Shown here piece by piece: positions 34,482-44,032 of a stretch of DNA of 64,000 nt. Numbering within the stretch: the stretch's first letter is position 1; the number at the start of each line of letters is the position of its first letter. The notes under the pieces were generated by a model. That model was not told where the DNA came from and searched no databases. It saw nothing but the letters and a program-made list of their open reading frames with translations. The stretch comes from an uncultured Fretibacterium sp. (GTDB lineage Bacteria; Synergistota; Synergistia; Synergistales; Aminobacteriaceae): positions 62,001 through 126,000 of the forward strand of contig CAMHMH010000004.1 in NCBI GenBank assembly GCA_946186205.1. The letters run 5' to 3'. Both the position numbers and the translations under genes were made by a program.

Positions 34482-37400
34482 TTATCGGCCTACAAGACCC
34501 ATGCCGTTAATGATGGTGTTCAACATTTCGTCCATCGCCGTAATATATCTCGACATTGCGCCGAAAGCACGGTTAAGAATCACGATGTCCATAAGCTCCT
34601 CGTCAAGATTGACTCCCGAACATGCCTGACGCTGTGAATTAATCTGATCTGAAACAGTTGCTTCTGTCGTGTACATTAATTTTGCGTGGCCTGCTTCCGT
34701 TCCGATCTGCGAGAGCATAGCATCATATATCCCGCCTATAGTCATCGTGCCTTTCTCAAGTACTTTCTCGAAATTGAGATTTGCCATTCGTGAAGCGTTT
34801 GTGCCGTCTCCTGAACCGCCGCTCACACCAGAGACCGCGAGTCCGTCAGCGTTCTTTTTGCCCATTGCCGCGCCGATTAATGACGGGTCATAAGATACCC
34901 GGTCCGTAACGCTGAGTCGTTCAGCAGCTCCCGACTTGAACGCAAGACTGTTGAAGAAAGCGACTCCCGTTGTGTTTTCGTCAGACGCGATCCCGTAGCC
35001 TGAATACTGATAAGCGTTGAGAGTCTGAACGAGACCGTAAGTCATTTCGTCAAGCTCTGATTTGAGGTTGGGAATCATTTCGTCTCGTGCTTCTTCGAGT
35101 CCTTTTATTGTTCCGTCCTTGATGTGATGGAGGACATGTATTGTCGTCATGCCTGTGCTTTTGAGATTGAGCCACATACCCGGGTTGACTTCTGTTAATT
35201 CTGTAGCTTTGTACCTGCTGTGAATGTCGCCTGACTCAGCCGGGATTCTTCTGGCCATGTTGAATTTGTTGTCGCTCGATAAATATCTCACACCGTTAAG
35301 GCTGAATGAAGCATCCTCCGCTACTCCTGTTGAAGGAATGTAGGCTACTTCCCTGTAACTTGTCAGGTAATTTCCGCTGTCGTCCTTAATGTCAGAAGTG
35401 ATTGCCTGATTGCGGGTGAGTCCGAGTCTCCGCAGCACCTGCATATTTCCGTCTTCAGATTCCATTAACGTAATGCGCTGTGCTTCTCCTGCAACGTTTG
35501 CTGAAATCTCTAAATACCCGTTATCGGTTGAAGCATGTATCCATTGTTCCGGCTGAGTGAGTCCAAATTCTTCCTGATACTTTTCGTTAATCTTGTTGCG
35601 AATCGTTATGAGGCTGTCAGAGCTTTCAACGTCAATTGTGATTACGGGATTTTCATTCACCATTCCCATTGACGCGGCTAAATTCCCTTCAACGTCTGAA
35701 ATTGATATGAGATGATTATCTTTGCTCTCAATGTAGAATTGCGTGATTGTTCCTGATGATGATTTTCCTGACGTTACGCGCATTGCTGAAAGTGCGGGGT
35801 TGTCGGAATTTCCTGACTTTGTGAAAACTGACGATATAAACTCCGTTAAGTCTTTCACCGTGAGAGTCTCATCGGCTGTTTCGCTGAAGCCTAAATCTGA
35901 GCTTAACACCCATTTGTTTGTTGCGGCGTTCCATGTTGCTGAAATATCTACCTGATCCCCTGACACGCCGATTCTGAATGTGTGCTTTCGTGCTGATGTT
36001 GTATCCTCATCGCTTATTGCTGTAAGGATTTCGCCTTCCTTGAGATTTTGTCCTGCGTTAGTGCCGAAATTTTTTGACGTTACGCGTGTTCCCTGAGTGC
36101 CTACCTGAATGCGGAATGAGCCGGAAATATTGAGAGGGTCATTGAGGTCTGAAGGATCTGTACGCATGTTTACGGACTGAAGCTCGTGTTTTGCTTCCGT
36201 CAATGCTCCTAACATGCCGCTGTAGTCGTAAACTTCGAGCTGTTTTTCGTTGTCCGTCCAGAAATTTAATATCCCGTTGTCATCCCTTGCGTTGAGATTC
36301 AGCGTTTTTGTGGTAAGGACAGCCCCGGCGATTTGCGGGTCAAGATTGTTAGCGACTTTTACGGCCTCATTAACGAATTTCTGTATGTCCTCAGTATTTA
36401 TATCCTCTGCACAGATTATAAGAGGCTGAAAAACCGAATTGCCGTCAACATCTTTCATTTCTTGGCCGTCAAGCTCCGCCCTAAGTTTCCAGCCAGTTGC
36501 AACACGGTCAATTTTCACGGTCAATACTGAAGGATTCTCAGGGTCATCGAGACTCCTGAACTGCAATTTATACGGTATATCCCCAGAGTCGGAATCAAGT
36601 ATCGTTCCGCGCTCGTTTAAGTTTGAAACTGTGCGTGTTCCGCCTGTGATGGTGTTTTCCTCACGAGTTAAGCCGAGTCTTCTGAGAAGCTCTTTGTCAT
36701 CGTCGCTTTCCCACTTGAACGTCATAATCTCGTCATTTCCGGCAGTAACAGAAAGATAGCCCTTTGCGGTTGACGCTGTGAGTCCTGCGTTAAGGCCGTT
36801 GATTTTGTCGCGGATAGTTTCGATTGTGTCAACTTTGGTTACGTTGACTGTGTATTTTTTGCTTGTGCTGACAGCTTCGGAGAAAATGTTCCCTGCACAT
36901 CCTGACTCGTCAATGTCAACCACCGATAATATGCCGTAATCAAGCTCATTGTCATTAACTTTTATCTCGAACTGGTCATTTACTCCGTCCTCGTCTGTGT
37001 CATAAGCACGTGCGATCAGCCCCGCAAGTCCTGTATTACCGGGTGCAGTCCTAAAAGTGCTATTTAGGAAGCTCACCATTCCGTCAACAGTGCCGTCCCA
37101 TTCTGAACTGTTGCCCAAGTCTGTGCTTAACATTCCTGCACCTACAGTTACGTCAACATGATTCTGTGCGTCATCACCCGATATTACGATTCGGAATGTT
37201 CCCGCCGCTGTAATACTGCCGCCCGCGAATGTCTGCGAAATGTTTGACTCGCCCTGATTGCCTACCCAGATGTCAAACTCGCCCTCAACGCCCGGGCCTT
37301 TTTCCTCACGCAGAGAACCCAAGGGGGTAATTTCTAGGCTGTTGTTTGCACTGGCCGCGGCTGTTATCCCTGTGTTGGGAATTGTGTTGATGAAGTCTGC

Positions 37401-39062
37401 AAGATCGTTTACTGTAACGGGATTTCCATTGTTAAAGTTAATTCCGTTTGAGGAAAGCTGCCACATAGTTACGGGTGGATTTCCAATCGTGAATCGCGTC
37501 ATCGAGACTGTAAGAGGATTCAGCGTATTGCCGTCAGCGTCATTGCGGGGAATTTGTATTGTTACGGGCGAATTTGAATTACTGTCCGCGACTATTCCGT
37601 TCGGATATACGTCTGTCGTAATCTTTGACGCAGCAGGAGTACCTATTATCCCGTTGCTGCATACTGCCTTCACTGACTGGTCAGAGTTTGCCGGGGGAGT
37701 AATCTCGATTCTGTTTCCGTCTGTAAGAGAAGCTGTTATATCTGTGCTGTATGTGTTGATGAAGTCTATCAAGTCAGACGCTTTGAGATTGCTCCCTGAT
37801 TGGTCAAAGCTGCTCATGAATGTATTTCCGTTGTTGTCTGTGATTTGCCATATGTCGCGCCTGTCCTCCGGCGGCTCTGTATCATCGGTTGGGTCTTTGA
37901 TTCGGGTGATTGTTATTCTCAGGTCTTCAAGTGTATTGCCGTTCATGTCGGAGCGTGATATAGCGATTGTGTTCACGTCATCCGATGAGCTGTTGAGAAC
38001 TATACCGTTCGTAAATGCTTTTGTGATTACTTTGAACGTAACGAGATCGTCATCATTCCCGCTTCCGGCGTAAACGTTGTCCTCAAACGCCGAACTTTTT
38101 ACCGCTATAGTTTCGAGGCAGTGAGCATTACCCCCGCCCGCAGTCCATTCGACTCCGTTCGCTATTCTGTCTACTGTGAGCTGATATGAACCCTCCGCAC
38201 CTGTAGCAAGTGCCTCCGCAATATTCGGATTCTCTACAATGTCAAACTCATTCTCCGCAACTTGAACATCATAATATATCTGATTGTCCCACAAAAACGC
38301 ATGGGCTTTAAGCTCCCTAACGTTTGTCCCCTGAACAAGAGTACGGCCATTCACAGAAAGGAAAAATTCACCCTTCACGCCGTTGTACTCTTTCGGCTCA
38401 TTGTAGGATATATCCATCATCTTTGACAGCTTGTCGATTAACACATCGCGCTGATCCCTGAGATCATTTGCGTTCTGCCCTAAAGTTTCAGCCTCGTATA
38501 TTTCCTTGTTGAGGGCGGCTATTGTGTGAAGCATTCCGTTTGCGTCGTCTACTGCCTGCTGAAGCTCAAGGTTTATGCTTTCGTTGTAGGTGTTGAAACT
38601 TGATACGAGATTTCCGAGCATTGAGCCGAGTGAATTTGCTGACGTTACGAGCGCCTGACGTACTGAAGTGTCTTCGGGTTTCTCCTGCAACGCCTGCATG
38701 TTTGTGAAAAATGTATCCATTGCGGCGCGCACACCTGATGAGTTAGGCTCTGAGATATAGTTCTGCATTGTCTCGTAAAGGTCATTGATTTTCTCCCAAT
38801 AGCCTAGTGTTGACTGAACGTCGCGGAACTGGAAATCAAGAAATTCGTCGCGTATTCTCTCAATGCTTGATACGGTCATTCCGTTTCCGAGCTGCCCGAC
38901 TCCGTAAATATCTTCAGGCTTTACTGTCGTGTAGTTCACTCTTTGGCGGGAATAACCTTCCGTGTTCATGTTGGAGATATTATGCCCGACCGTCTGCATA
39001 CCAAGCCTGAAAGCATTCAGCGCGCTTCTTCCCATTTCGAGACCGCCGAAAGTGCTGCTCAT
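34482..39062 (-). CDS. flgK: Giant flagellar hook-associated protein FlgK (HAP1)
   Basis: 1526 aa against about 550 in E. coli. The N-terminal 210 residues are typical (ALNAFRLGMQTVGHNISNMNTEGYSRQRV; FFTNMQALQEKPEDTSVRQALV), and the C-terminal 120 include LDEELMDIVILNRAFGAMSRYITAMDEML. The middle is a very long insertion with internal duplications: two copies of an NGIV...WQ...DFINT...EITP module, and two copies of a larger unit from VGxQG to LRRLGLTR. FlgK sits at the hook tip. It is preceded by flgN, which encodes its chaperone. Confidence 0.92.
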   Translation of the reverse strand: MSSTFGGLEMGRSALNAFRLGMQTVGHNISNMNTEGYSRQRVNYTTVKPEDIYGVGQLGNGMTVSSIERIRDEFLDFQFRDVQSTLGYWEKINDLYETMQNYISEPNSSGVRAAMDTFFTNMQALQEKPEDTSVRQALVTSANSLGSMLGNLVSSFNTYNESINLELQQAVDDANGMLHTIAALNKEIYEAETLGQNANDLRDQRDVLIDKLSKMMDISYNEPKEYNGVKGEFFLSVNGRTLVQGTNVRELKAHAFLWDNQIYYDVQVAENEFDIVENPNIAEALATGAEGSYQLTVDRIANGVEWTAGGGNAHCLETIAVKSSAFEDNVYAGSGNDDDLVTFKVITKAFTNGIVLNSSSDDVNTIAISRSDMNGNTLEDLRITITRIKDPTDDTEPPEDRRDIWQITDNNGNTFMSSFDQSGSNLKASDLIDFINTYSTDITASLTDGNRIEITPPANSDQSVKAVCSNGIIGTPAASKITTDVYPNGIVADSNSNSPVTIQIPRNDADGNTLNPLTVSMTRFTIGNPPVTMWQLSSNGINFNNGNPVTVNDLADFINTIPNTGITAAASANNSLEITPLGSLREEKGPGVEGEFDIWVGNQGESNISQTFAGGSITAAGTFRIVISGDDAQNHVDVTVGAGMLSTDLGNSSEWDGTVDGMVSFLNSTFRTAPGNTGLAGLIARAYDTDEDGVNDQFEIKVNDNELDYGILSVVDIDESGCAGNIFSEAVSTSKKYTVNVTKVDTIETIRDKINGLNAGLTASTAKGYLSVTAGNDEIMTFKWESDDDKELLRRLGLTREENTITGGTRTVSNLNERGTILDSDSGDIPYKLQFRSLDDPENPSVLTVKIDRVATGWKLRAELDGQEMKDVDGNSVFQPLIICAEDINTEDIQKFVNEAVKVANNLDPQIAGAVLTTKTLNLNARDDNGILNFWTDNEKQLEVYDYSGMLGALTEAKHELQSVNMRTDPSDLNDPLNISGSFRIQVGTQGTRVTSKNFGTNAGQNLKEGEILTAISDEDTTSARKHTFRIGVSGDQVDISATWNAATNKWVLSSDLGFSETADETLTVKDLTEFISSVFTKSGNSDNPALSAMRVTSGKSSSGTITQFYIESKDNHLISISDVEGNLAASMGMVNENPVITIDVESSDSLITIRNKINEKYQEEFGLTQPEQWIHASTDNGYLEISANVAGEAQRITLMESEDGNMQVLRRLGLTRNQAITSDIKDDSGNYLTSYREVAYIPSTGVAEDASFSLNGVRYLSSDNKFNMARRIPAESGDIHSRYKATELTEVNPGMWLNLKSTGMTTIHVLHHIKDGTIKGLEEARDEMIPNLKSELDEMTYGLVQTLNAYQYSGYGIASDENTTGVAFFNSLAFKSGAAERLSVTDRVSYDPSLIGAAMGKKNADGLAVSGVSGGSGDGTNASRMANLNFEKVLEKGTMTIGGIYDAMLSQIGTEAGHAKLMYTTEATVSDQINSQRQACSGVNLDEELMDIVILNRAFGAMSRYITAMDEMLNTIINGMGLVGR

Positions 39063-39068
39063 TTTATC

Positions 39069-39524
39069 TTACCCCCTGAAATCAGCCGAACCAGACTGCG
39101 ACACTATATCACCGTTAAGCCTGCGCCATTCAGAAAGGAGCATTGACGTATACTGTTCGTGCTGGTCAATAAGGCCGGTTAATATCATCATTTCTGACTT
39201 CAATACAAAAACGGACTGCGTTAATTTGTCTACAGCCCGGTTAAATTCTTCTTTCTCATCATCCGCCATCACTGACGCTAAAGAGCTTGCGTATGTATCA
39301 CATGAATACTTTGCAGAAAATTTACGCGCCAAATCATCGCGCTGTTTCTCCTGAGACTGTGCTTCAAACGACAAATCGCGGGCTTCATCCATGAGGGCAT
39401 TCACTGAGTCTGTGTCTCTCTTCCTCATTGCCTCGCGCTGTTCTCGAATCACGTCTATTAAGTCGTCTATGCAGTCTGACTCATCAAGTACAGCGTCAAT
39501 AAGTTCTTCAGCATCCGGGCGCAT
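39069..39524 (-). CDS. flgN: FlgN-family flagellar chaperone
   Basis: 151-aa all-helical, charged protein with heptad-like patterns (ESDCIDDLIDVIREQREAMRKRD near the N-terminus). FlgN proteins chaperone FlgK and FlgL to the export gate. Sequence conservation is low in this family, so the call leans on size, helical character and position between flgM and flgK (6-nt gaps). Confidence 0.8.
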   Translation of the reverse strand: MRPDAEELIDAVLDESDCIDDLIDVIREQREAMRKRDTDSVNALMDEARDLSFEAQSQEKQRDDLARKFSAKYSCDTYASSLASVMADDEKEEFNRAVDKLTQSVFVLKSEMMILTGLIDQHEQYTSMLLSEWRRLNGDIVSQSGSADFRG

Positions 39525-39530
39525 GGTAAT

Positions 39531-39824
39531 TTACTCTTCTGCAGCTTCGAGCATTCCGGCCATGTAGAGAACATTAGCCAGCTTGTCGAGCGGGGGATTG
39601 TAAGTTCCCGATTCGATTCGTGATTTGAAGTCTGCTACTACGTCTGCGCGGACATCGGGTATATTCTTCATCTCGGCGGTTGCCTTTGCGAGCAGTGAAC
39701 CGAACGAGCTTATGTTAGCGTTGTCGGTCTCGGTGAATGCTTCGCTGTTGTATGACACACTGCGCCTTGATTTTTTGCTGTTCAGGGCTTCGGCTGAATA
39801 TTGCCCTGAGATTCTGCCAATCAT
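39531..39824 (-). CDS. flgM: Anti-sigma-28 factor FlgM
   Basis: 97 aa. The C-terminal half shows the FlgM pattern DVRADVVADFKSRIESGTYNPPLDKLANVLY, which binds and inhibits FliA until it is exported. First gene of flgM-flgN-flgK-flgL. It has GAAGGAGGAG at a good distance from its ATG and a sigma-28-like promoter upstream. Confidence 0.9.
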   Translation of the reverse strand: MIGRISGQYSAEALNSKKSRRSVSYNSEAFTETDNANISSFGSLLAKATAEMKNIPDVRADVVADFKSRIESGTYNPPLDKLANVLYMAGMLEAAEE

Positions 39825-39874
39825 TATTACGCTCCTCCTTCTTGAAAGATTATTACGTTCCTGACTCGCGTAAA

Positions 39875-39902
39875 TTTTCGGTGATTTTCGGTATTATCTT
39901 TA
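39875..39902 (-). promoter_or_regulatory. Candidate sigma-28 promoter for flgMNKL
   Basis: On the minus strand TAAAGATA, 12 nt, ACCGAAAA, compared with the sigma-28 consensus TAAAGTTT-N11-GCCGATAA (six of eight matches in each box). A second CCGAAAA copy lies 10 nt upstream. It ends about 50 nt before flgM. This fits autoregulation of flgM by FliA. Confidence 0.4.
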
Positions 39903-39970
39903 ACGGAAAAACAAAAGCTCCCCGAATTTTCACAGATAATTTTTTGATTCGCATTGTGACTCTTTAGGGC

Positions 39971-40534
39971 TTATTTCTTTTTGAGGAGCGCAAACAGAGG
40001 GAGGATTACGAACAGTGAGAGAAGCCCGGAGTTACAGCCGCCGCTGCTGCTGCTTGTTCTTGTGCCTCTGTAGCCGTATGACCAGCTGCGGTTGATTACG
40101 ATTGAGTCATAAACATCCGCGACATCTCTCGTATCTGTAGCTGACGTGTAAGTGATAATGCCAAAAATGTCTGAAGTCAGGTTTGGCTGAGTACGGTTGT
40201 CAAAAACTTCAGCATACCATGTGTAACCGCCGTCATCATACGTGAATGTATAGTAATCCCTTACCCGGGTGAAATCTCTGCCTCTCAGAAGATCGTAATA
40301 ATCCAGCGCAATATCTTCAAGCAAATCTCCTCCGATTGTGCCGACTCCCACCCATATGCGCTCGCTCAGGCTGTAATTGCTGTCCATTGACACGGAGTAA
40401 TCTCTGTTTTCTGCGGCGTACCAGCCTGTAGGCACCCAGCACGAAAAGCGCGTGAAGTATCTTGTCGCGGCAAACAGAGCAGAAGACACAAGCACAAATG
40501 ATACAGCAAGGACAAACGTTAATCCGCGTTTCAT
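39971..40534 (-). CDS. Small secreted Synergist-CTERM protein
   Basis: 187 aa. Signal peptide (GLTFVLAVSFVLVSSALFAA), an aromatic-rich beta-type domain of about 130 residues (FSCWVPTGWYAAENRDYSVSM, DGGYTWYAEVFDN), then SSSSGGCNSG, a hydrophobic helix and KKK. The C-terminus is a textbook Synergist-CTERM. The domain's layout resembles small secreted proteins that handle membrane-bound or lipid ligands, but I cannot name a family. It has AGGAGGA upstream of ATG and is probably monocistronic. Confidence 0.75.
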   Translation of the reverse strand: MKRGLTFVLAVSFVLVSSALFAATRYFTRFSCWVPTGWYAAENRDYSVSMDSNYSLSERIWVGVGTIGGDLLEDIALDYYDLLRGRDFTRVRDYYTFTYDDGGYTWYAEVFDNRTQPNLTSDIFGIITYTSATDTRDVADVYDSIVINRSWSYGYRGTRTSSSSGGCNSGLLSLFVILPLFALLKKK

Positions 40535-40627
40535 AAAATTATCCTCCTTGAAATGTCATGAATGGCTTGCATTATACACTAAAGACTGATGAGCTTAATT
40601 TTACGGCAGCCAGAAATGAACCAGCCT

Positions 40628-40860
40628 CCTCAAAACCGAATCGCTGATTTGCTTCCGTGCGCATCAAAAGCATTTTGACTGTTACGAGTCAGCATCATCA
40701 AAACCGAATCGCCGAGTCAAAACCGAGTCGACGAATCAGAACCGAGTCACTCAAAACCGAATCGCCGACTCAGAATCAAATCGCTCAAAAACAACCCAGT
40801 GAGTCAAAACCGAATCAACGATGCAATTCAACGAGAGTCAAAAAGACAGCGTGATATAAT
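40628..40860 (+). repeat. GANTC-dense tandem array with 19+15 bp half-units
   Basis: Units TCAAAACCGAATCGCCGAG (19 bp) and TCAGAACCGAGTCAC (15 bp) alternate, summing to the 34-bp period of the 10.6-kb array. I count 13 GANTC sites between 40638 and 40839, spaced mostly 8, 11, 15 and 8 bp apart (GANTC-N3-GANTC-N6). The last unit ends in GATATAATT, a -10-like box 30 nt before the zinc-ribbon gene, as in the 10.6-kb copy. The rest of 40535-40888 holds only the leaders of the two divergent genes. Confidence 0.75.
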
Positions 40861-40891
40861 TGCGGAAAATTAAGAAAGGTGATGTATTTTG

Positions 40892-41149
40892 ATGGCAGAA
40901 AGAATTTGCCCGTCATGCAAGAAAGAATTGAAGCTCCGTGAGAAAGGCTATCCTATGGGAAGCGCATTCCTCAAGGCTGACCGCGTTCACGTAGATATAT
41001 ACGAATGCCCCGAATGCCACGGAATAAGGCTCTATGCGACAGAGGGCGACATGGTAACCTGCCCGAAATGCGGAAGCGTCCACAGCGCAAAAGAAGCGTG
41101 CGCAATCTGTGCAATGAATGCGGCAGTTGACGAGGCAAGCAACAAGTAA
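40892..41149 (+). CDS. Zinc-ribbon protein of unknown function
   Basis: 85 aa with three CxxC knuckles: ICPSCKKE, YECPECHG and VTCPKCGS, plus a final ACAICAMNA. Two rubredoxin-like zinc ribbons are likely. ATG 40892 has AAAGGTGA 8-9 nt upstream; the track's extra residue is a TTG. It may bind nucleic acid or protein, but nothing more can be said. It is followed by a terminator and preceded by the GANTC array. Confidence 0.7.
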   Translation: MAERICPSCKKELKLREKGYPMGSAFLKADRVHVDIYECPECHGIRLYATEGDMVTCPKCGSVHSAKEACAICAMNAAVDEASNK

Positions 41150-41172
41150 CAAGTAATAAGGGTAAAATAAAT

Positions 41173-41207
41173 CCCTCGGTCAAAAAATGGCCGGGGGAAT
41201 TTTTTTG
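41173..41207 (+). terminator. Terminator between the zinc-ribbon gene and aspS
   Basis: Stem CCCTCGGtC/GgCCGGGGG then AATTTTTTT on the plus strand. It may also serve aspS on the minus strand, where the T-tract is poorer. Confidence 0.78.
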
Positions 41208-41214
41208 TCTTTCG

Positions 41215-43014
41215 TTATTCGTCCTTCACAACTTTTATTGCAAGCTCGTCAAGTCTTTCCTGTTCGACAGCATCAGGCGCGCCAGACATCAAGCACTGCG
41301 CTTTCTGAGTCTTAGGGAACGCCATAACATCACGTATCGAGTTCCCTCCGCAAAGCAACATCACTAACCTGTCGACACCAAGAGCGAGTCCGCCGTGAGG
41401 AGGAGTACCGTATGACAATGCGTCAAGGAAGAAGCCGAATCTCCTCTTCGCAGCTTCAGGAGTAATCCCCAGGCACTTGAAGAGTCTCGCCTGAACATCA
41501 GGGTCATGAATCCTTATTGAGCCTCCGCCGACCTCATTGCCGTTAAGCACGCAGTCATACGCCCGGGCTAATGCGTGTTCGGGGTCTTCGTCAAACGGTG
41601 TGTCATTGTCGAGAGCAGGAGACGTAAACGGATGGTGCATAGCTTCCCAGCGTTTTTCGTCAGCGTTCCATTCAAACAGAGGGAATTTTGTTACCCACAA
41701 GAACCGCCAGTTATCCGGCGAGTCGTCGAAAAGGTCAGCGCGTTTCTTTCCGAGTTCAAGCCGCAATGTTCCGAGAATCTCGCAGGCTTTTGCGCGTGAG
41801 GCATGAGCCACGATAAATAATGCGTCATCAGGCTGCATTGCTCCGAGTTCTTTCACCTTCTCTAAATCTTCAGGCTTCAGGAACTTCACGAGAGGGCCTT
41901 TTAACCCGCCGTCCTTGTAGAGGAAGTTTGCGAGTCCTGACGTGCCTAACTTTATTGCGCGGGCTTCAAGGTCTAAGATTTCTTTGCGTGATAATGCCGC
42001 TCCGCCCGGAAGCCTGAGTCCCCGTACGACTCCGCCGTTCTCTAGTATCCTCCTGAAAGGCTCAAACCCTGAGTCACGGAATGCGTCTGCCAAATCGCAA
42101 AGCTCAAGTTTCACCCTCAAGTCAGGCTTGTCGCTTCCGTATTTGTCCATCGCGTCCCAGTATGACATTCTCATGAACGGAGTCGGAATATCAACGCCGC
42201 GTATCTCCTTGAATAACCCCTTCATGTAGCCTTCTATGAGCGACATAATATCGTCCTCAACAATGTAGCTCATCTCTATATCTACCTGCGTAAATTCAGG
42301 CTGACGGTCTGCGCGTAAATCCTCGTCCCTGAAGCACCGCGCAATCTGATAATACCTGTCGAACCCGGAAATCATTAATATCTGCTTGAAGAGCTGCGGA
42401 CTCTGAGGCAGTGCGTAGAAGCAGCCCTGATTCACACGTGAAGGAACAAGATAATCCCTCGCGCCCTCTGGAGTCGCCTTCGTCAGCATGGGAGTCTCAA
42501 GCTCAACAAAATTACGCTCCTCAAGGTAACGCCTCGTGAATGAGTTTATCTTTGCGCGTGTCCTCATGTTGCGCTGCATTTTCTCACGGCGCATGTCAAG
42601 ATAGCGATATTTGAGCCGTATATTTTCGTCAACCGTTTCTGTCTCATCTCCGACTTCAAACGGGAGGGGCTTTGCTTTCGACAGCACAAGCAAATCTGAC
42701 GCTACAATCTCAATATTTCCTGTCTTCAGCTCGGGATTGTCGGTGCCTTCAGGACGTATACGCATTCTCCCTTTCACCGCTATGCAGTACTCGTTGCGCA
42801 AACGCCCGGCCATGTCGTGAATCTCTCCTGCTTCAGGGTTGAAGACTACCTGTATAGGCCCGGTCCAGTCCCAAACCTCAATGAATATTATTCCGCCCAA
42901 GTCGCGCCTTGCCCTTACCCAGCCATTTGCGCGAACTTCTTTTCCGGCATCTTCTTCCGTGAATGTCCCGCAAAGTTTCGTTCTCTGCCATTCATTGTTG
43001 AATATCCTTGCCAT
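41215..43014 (-). CDS. aspS: Aspartyl-tRNA synthetase
   Basis: 599-aa bacterial class II synthetase. An N-terminal OB fold (about 1-105) is followed by motif 2 [23 protein letters not shown], the bacterial GAD insert (about 290-410) and motif 3 [26 protein letters not shown] is typical. The enzyme charges tRNA-Asp. Whether it also charges tRNA-Asn depends on the presence of asnS or gatCAB elsewhere. It ends next to a terminator shared with the zinc-ribbon gene. Confidence 0.96.
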   Translation of the reverse strand: MARIFNNEWQRTKLCGTFTEEDAGKEVRANGWVRARRDLGGIIFIEVWDWTGPIQVVFNPEAGEIHDMAGRLRNEYCIAVKGRMRIRPEGTDNPELKTGNIEIVASDLLVLSKAKPLPFEVGDETETVDENIRLKYRYLDMRREKMQRNMRTRAKINSFTRRYLEERNFVELETPMLTKATPEGARDYLVPSRVNQGCFYALPQSPQLFKQILMISGFDRYYQIARCFRDEDLRADRQPEFTQVDIEMSYIVEDDIMSLIEGYMKGLFKEIRGVDIPTPFMRMSYWDAMDKYGSDKPDLRVKLELCDLADAFRDSGFEPFRRILENGGVVRGLRLPGGAALSRKEILDLEARAIKLGTSGLANFLYKDGGLKGPLVKFLKPEDLEKVKELGAMQPDDALFIVAHASRAKACEILGTLRLELGKKRADLFDDSPDNWRFLWVTKFPLFEWNADEKRWEAMHHPFTSPALDNDTPFDEDPEHALARAYDCVLNGNEVGGGSIRIHDPDVQARLFKCLGITPEAAKRRFGFFLDALSYGTPPHGGLALGVDRLVMLLCGGNSIRDVMAFPKTQKAQCLMSGAPDAVEQERLDELAIKVVKDE

Positions 43015-43084
43015 AAACTTTTTGCACGTTCCCTTCTTAATTATTGTGGGTTAAACCTGTATATTATATCCGCGTAATCAAATC

Positions 43085-44032
43085 TCACATGCTGAGAATT
43101 TTCCATAACTCCTCGTTTGTCGACAGTGATAATTTTTTCCCGTCAACAAACCTTCCTGCAATCCCCGAAATTATTCCCGCTGACTCTAATTCGGCCTGCG
43201 CTTTTGCAACTCTCTCTGAAGGAATCACAGCCGCAAGCATTCCCGACGATATGAGATTGTACGGGTTAAATGATAATCTTTCGGCAGCTCTCAGAGTCAA
43301 AGGCGATACTGGGATATTGTCCCGGAATAACTCAATGCCGAGTCCGCTTCCCTCCTGCATCTCGTAAAACGCTCCGTTGAGTCCTCCCTCTGTAGGATCA
43401 TGCATGTACACAGCGTAATCACGGAGAATTTTTGCGGGCTTCACAACCGAGAAATCATTACCCCATGAACGAATGAGAGTCATCTCTTCAGGCGTGAAAA
43501 TGTCAGCGAACAATTCCGGCCTGTCGTGTGAAATTATGCTCATCCCTTCGAGTCCGCAATGACCAGTAACAAGTATCACATCCCCGGCGTGAATCTTCTT
43601 TGCGCTGAGTTCGTGATGAGTCATTCCGAGCATTGTCCCGGAGATTACCGGCTGTGCGTAACGGTCTGTCAGCTCCGTGTGTCCTCCTGCGATTGATATT
43701 CCCATTTCCGCGCACGTTTCGTGAATCTCGCTCATTATGTCGTGAACATATCCCGCGCCCATTGAGTCAGGGACGATTAATGTTACGATGAGCCATGAAG
43801 GATCACCGCCCTTGCACGCTATATCGTTCGCGTTGATGTGGACAAGAAGCCGCCCTGCGTTTCGAGTCGCTCCTGTTACGGGGTCTGAAGCCGCTACTAG
43901 TATTCCGTCTGAGACTCGAATCAATGCTGCGTCCTCACCTATTCCACCGCCGACAAGCAAATCATTTCTCAATGCCCCCGTGAAATCAAGAACATTCGAG
44001 CGCAAAACATCAGGCTGTAATTTACCGGGCAT
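43085..44032 (-). CDS. AIR synthase-related protein (PurM/HypE-like superfamily)
   Basis: 315 aa. It shows the ATP-binding core of the PurM superfamily: IGEDAALIRVSDG, VHINANDIACKGGDPSWLIVTL, IAGGHTELTD and the C-terminal DPTEGGLNGAFYEM. It resembles HypE and the AIR synthase-related group, but the terminal Cys of HypE is missing, so carbamoyl transfer for hydrogenase maturation is unlikely. It overlaps the binding-protein gene upstream by 11 nt and ends a five-gene unit. The substrate is unknown. Confidence 0.8.
   Translation of the reverse strand: MPGKLQPDVLRSNVLDFTGALRNDLLVGGGIGEDAALIRVSDGILVAASDPVTGATRNAGRLLVHINANDIACKGGDPSWLIVTLIVPDSMGAGYVHDIMSEIHETCAEMGISIAGGHTELTDRYAQPVISGTMLGMTHHELSAKKIHAGDVILVTGHCGLEGMSIISHDRPELFADIFTPEEMTLIRSWGNDFSVVKPAKILRDYAVYMHDPTEGGLNGAFYEMQEGSGLGIELFRDNIPVSPLTLRAAERLSFNPYNLISSGMLAAVIPSERVAKAQAELESAGIISGIAGRFVDGKKLSLSTNEELWKILSM

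Noticed and set aside
37258-38073. 271-aa plus-strand ORF opposite flgK
   Set aside because: Antisense to the FlgK insert, which has a clear FlgK start, end and internal repeats; the antisense frame shows no recognisable domain.
10590-40860. CRISPR-like array suspicion for the 34-bp repeats
   Set aside because: Repeats are degenerate and contiguous, with no unique spacers of constant length and no cas genes nearby.
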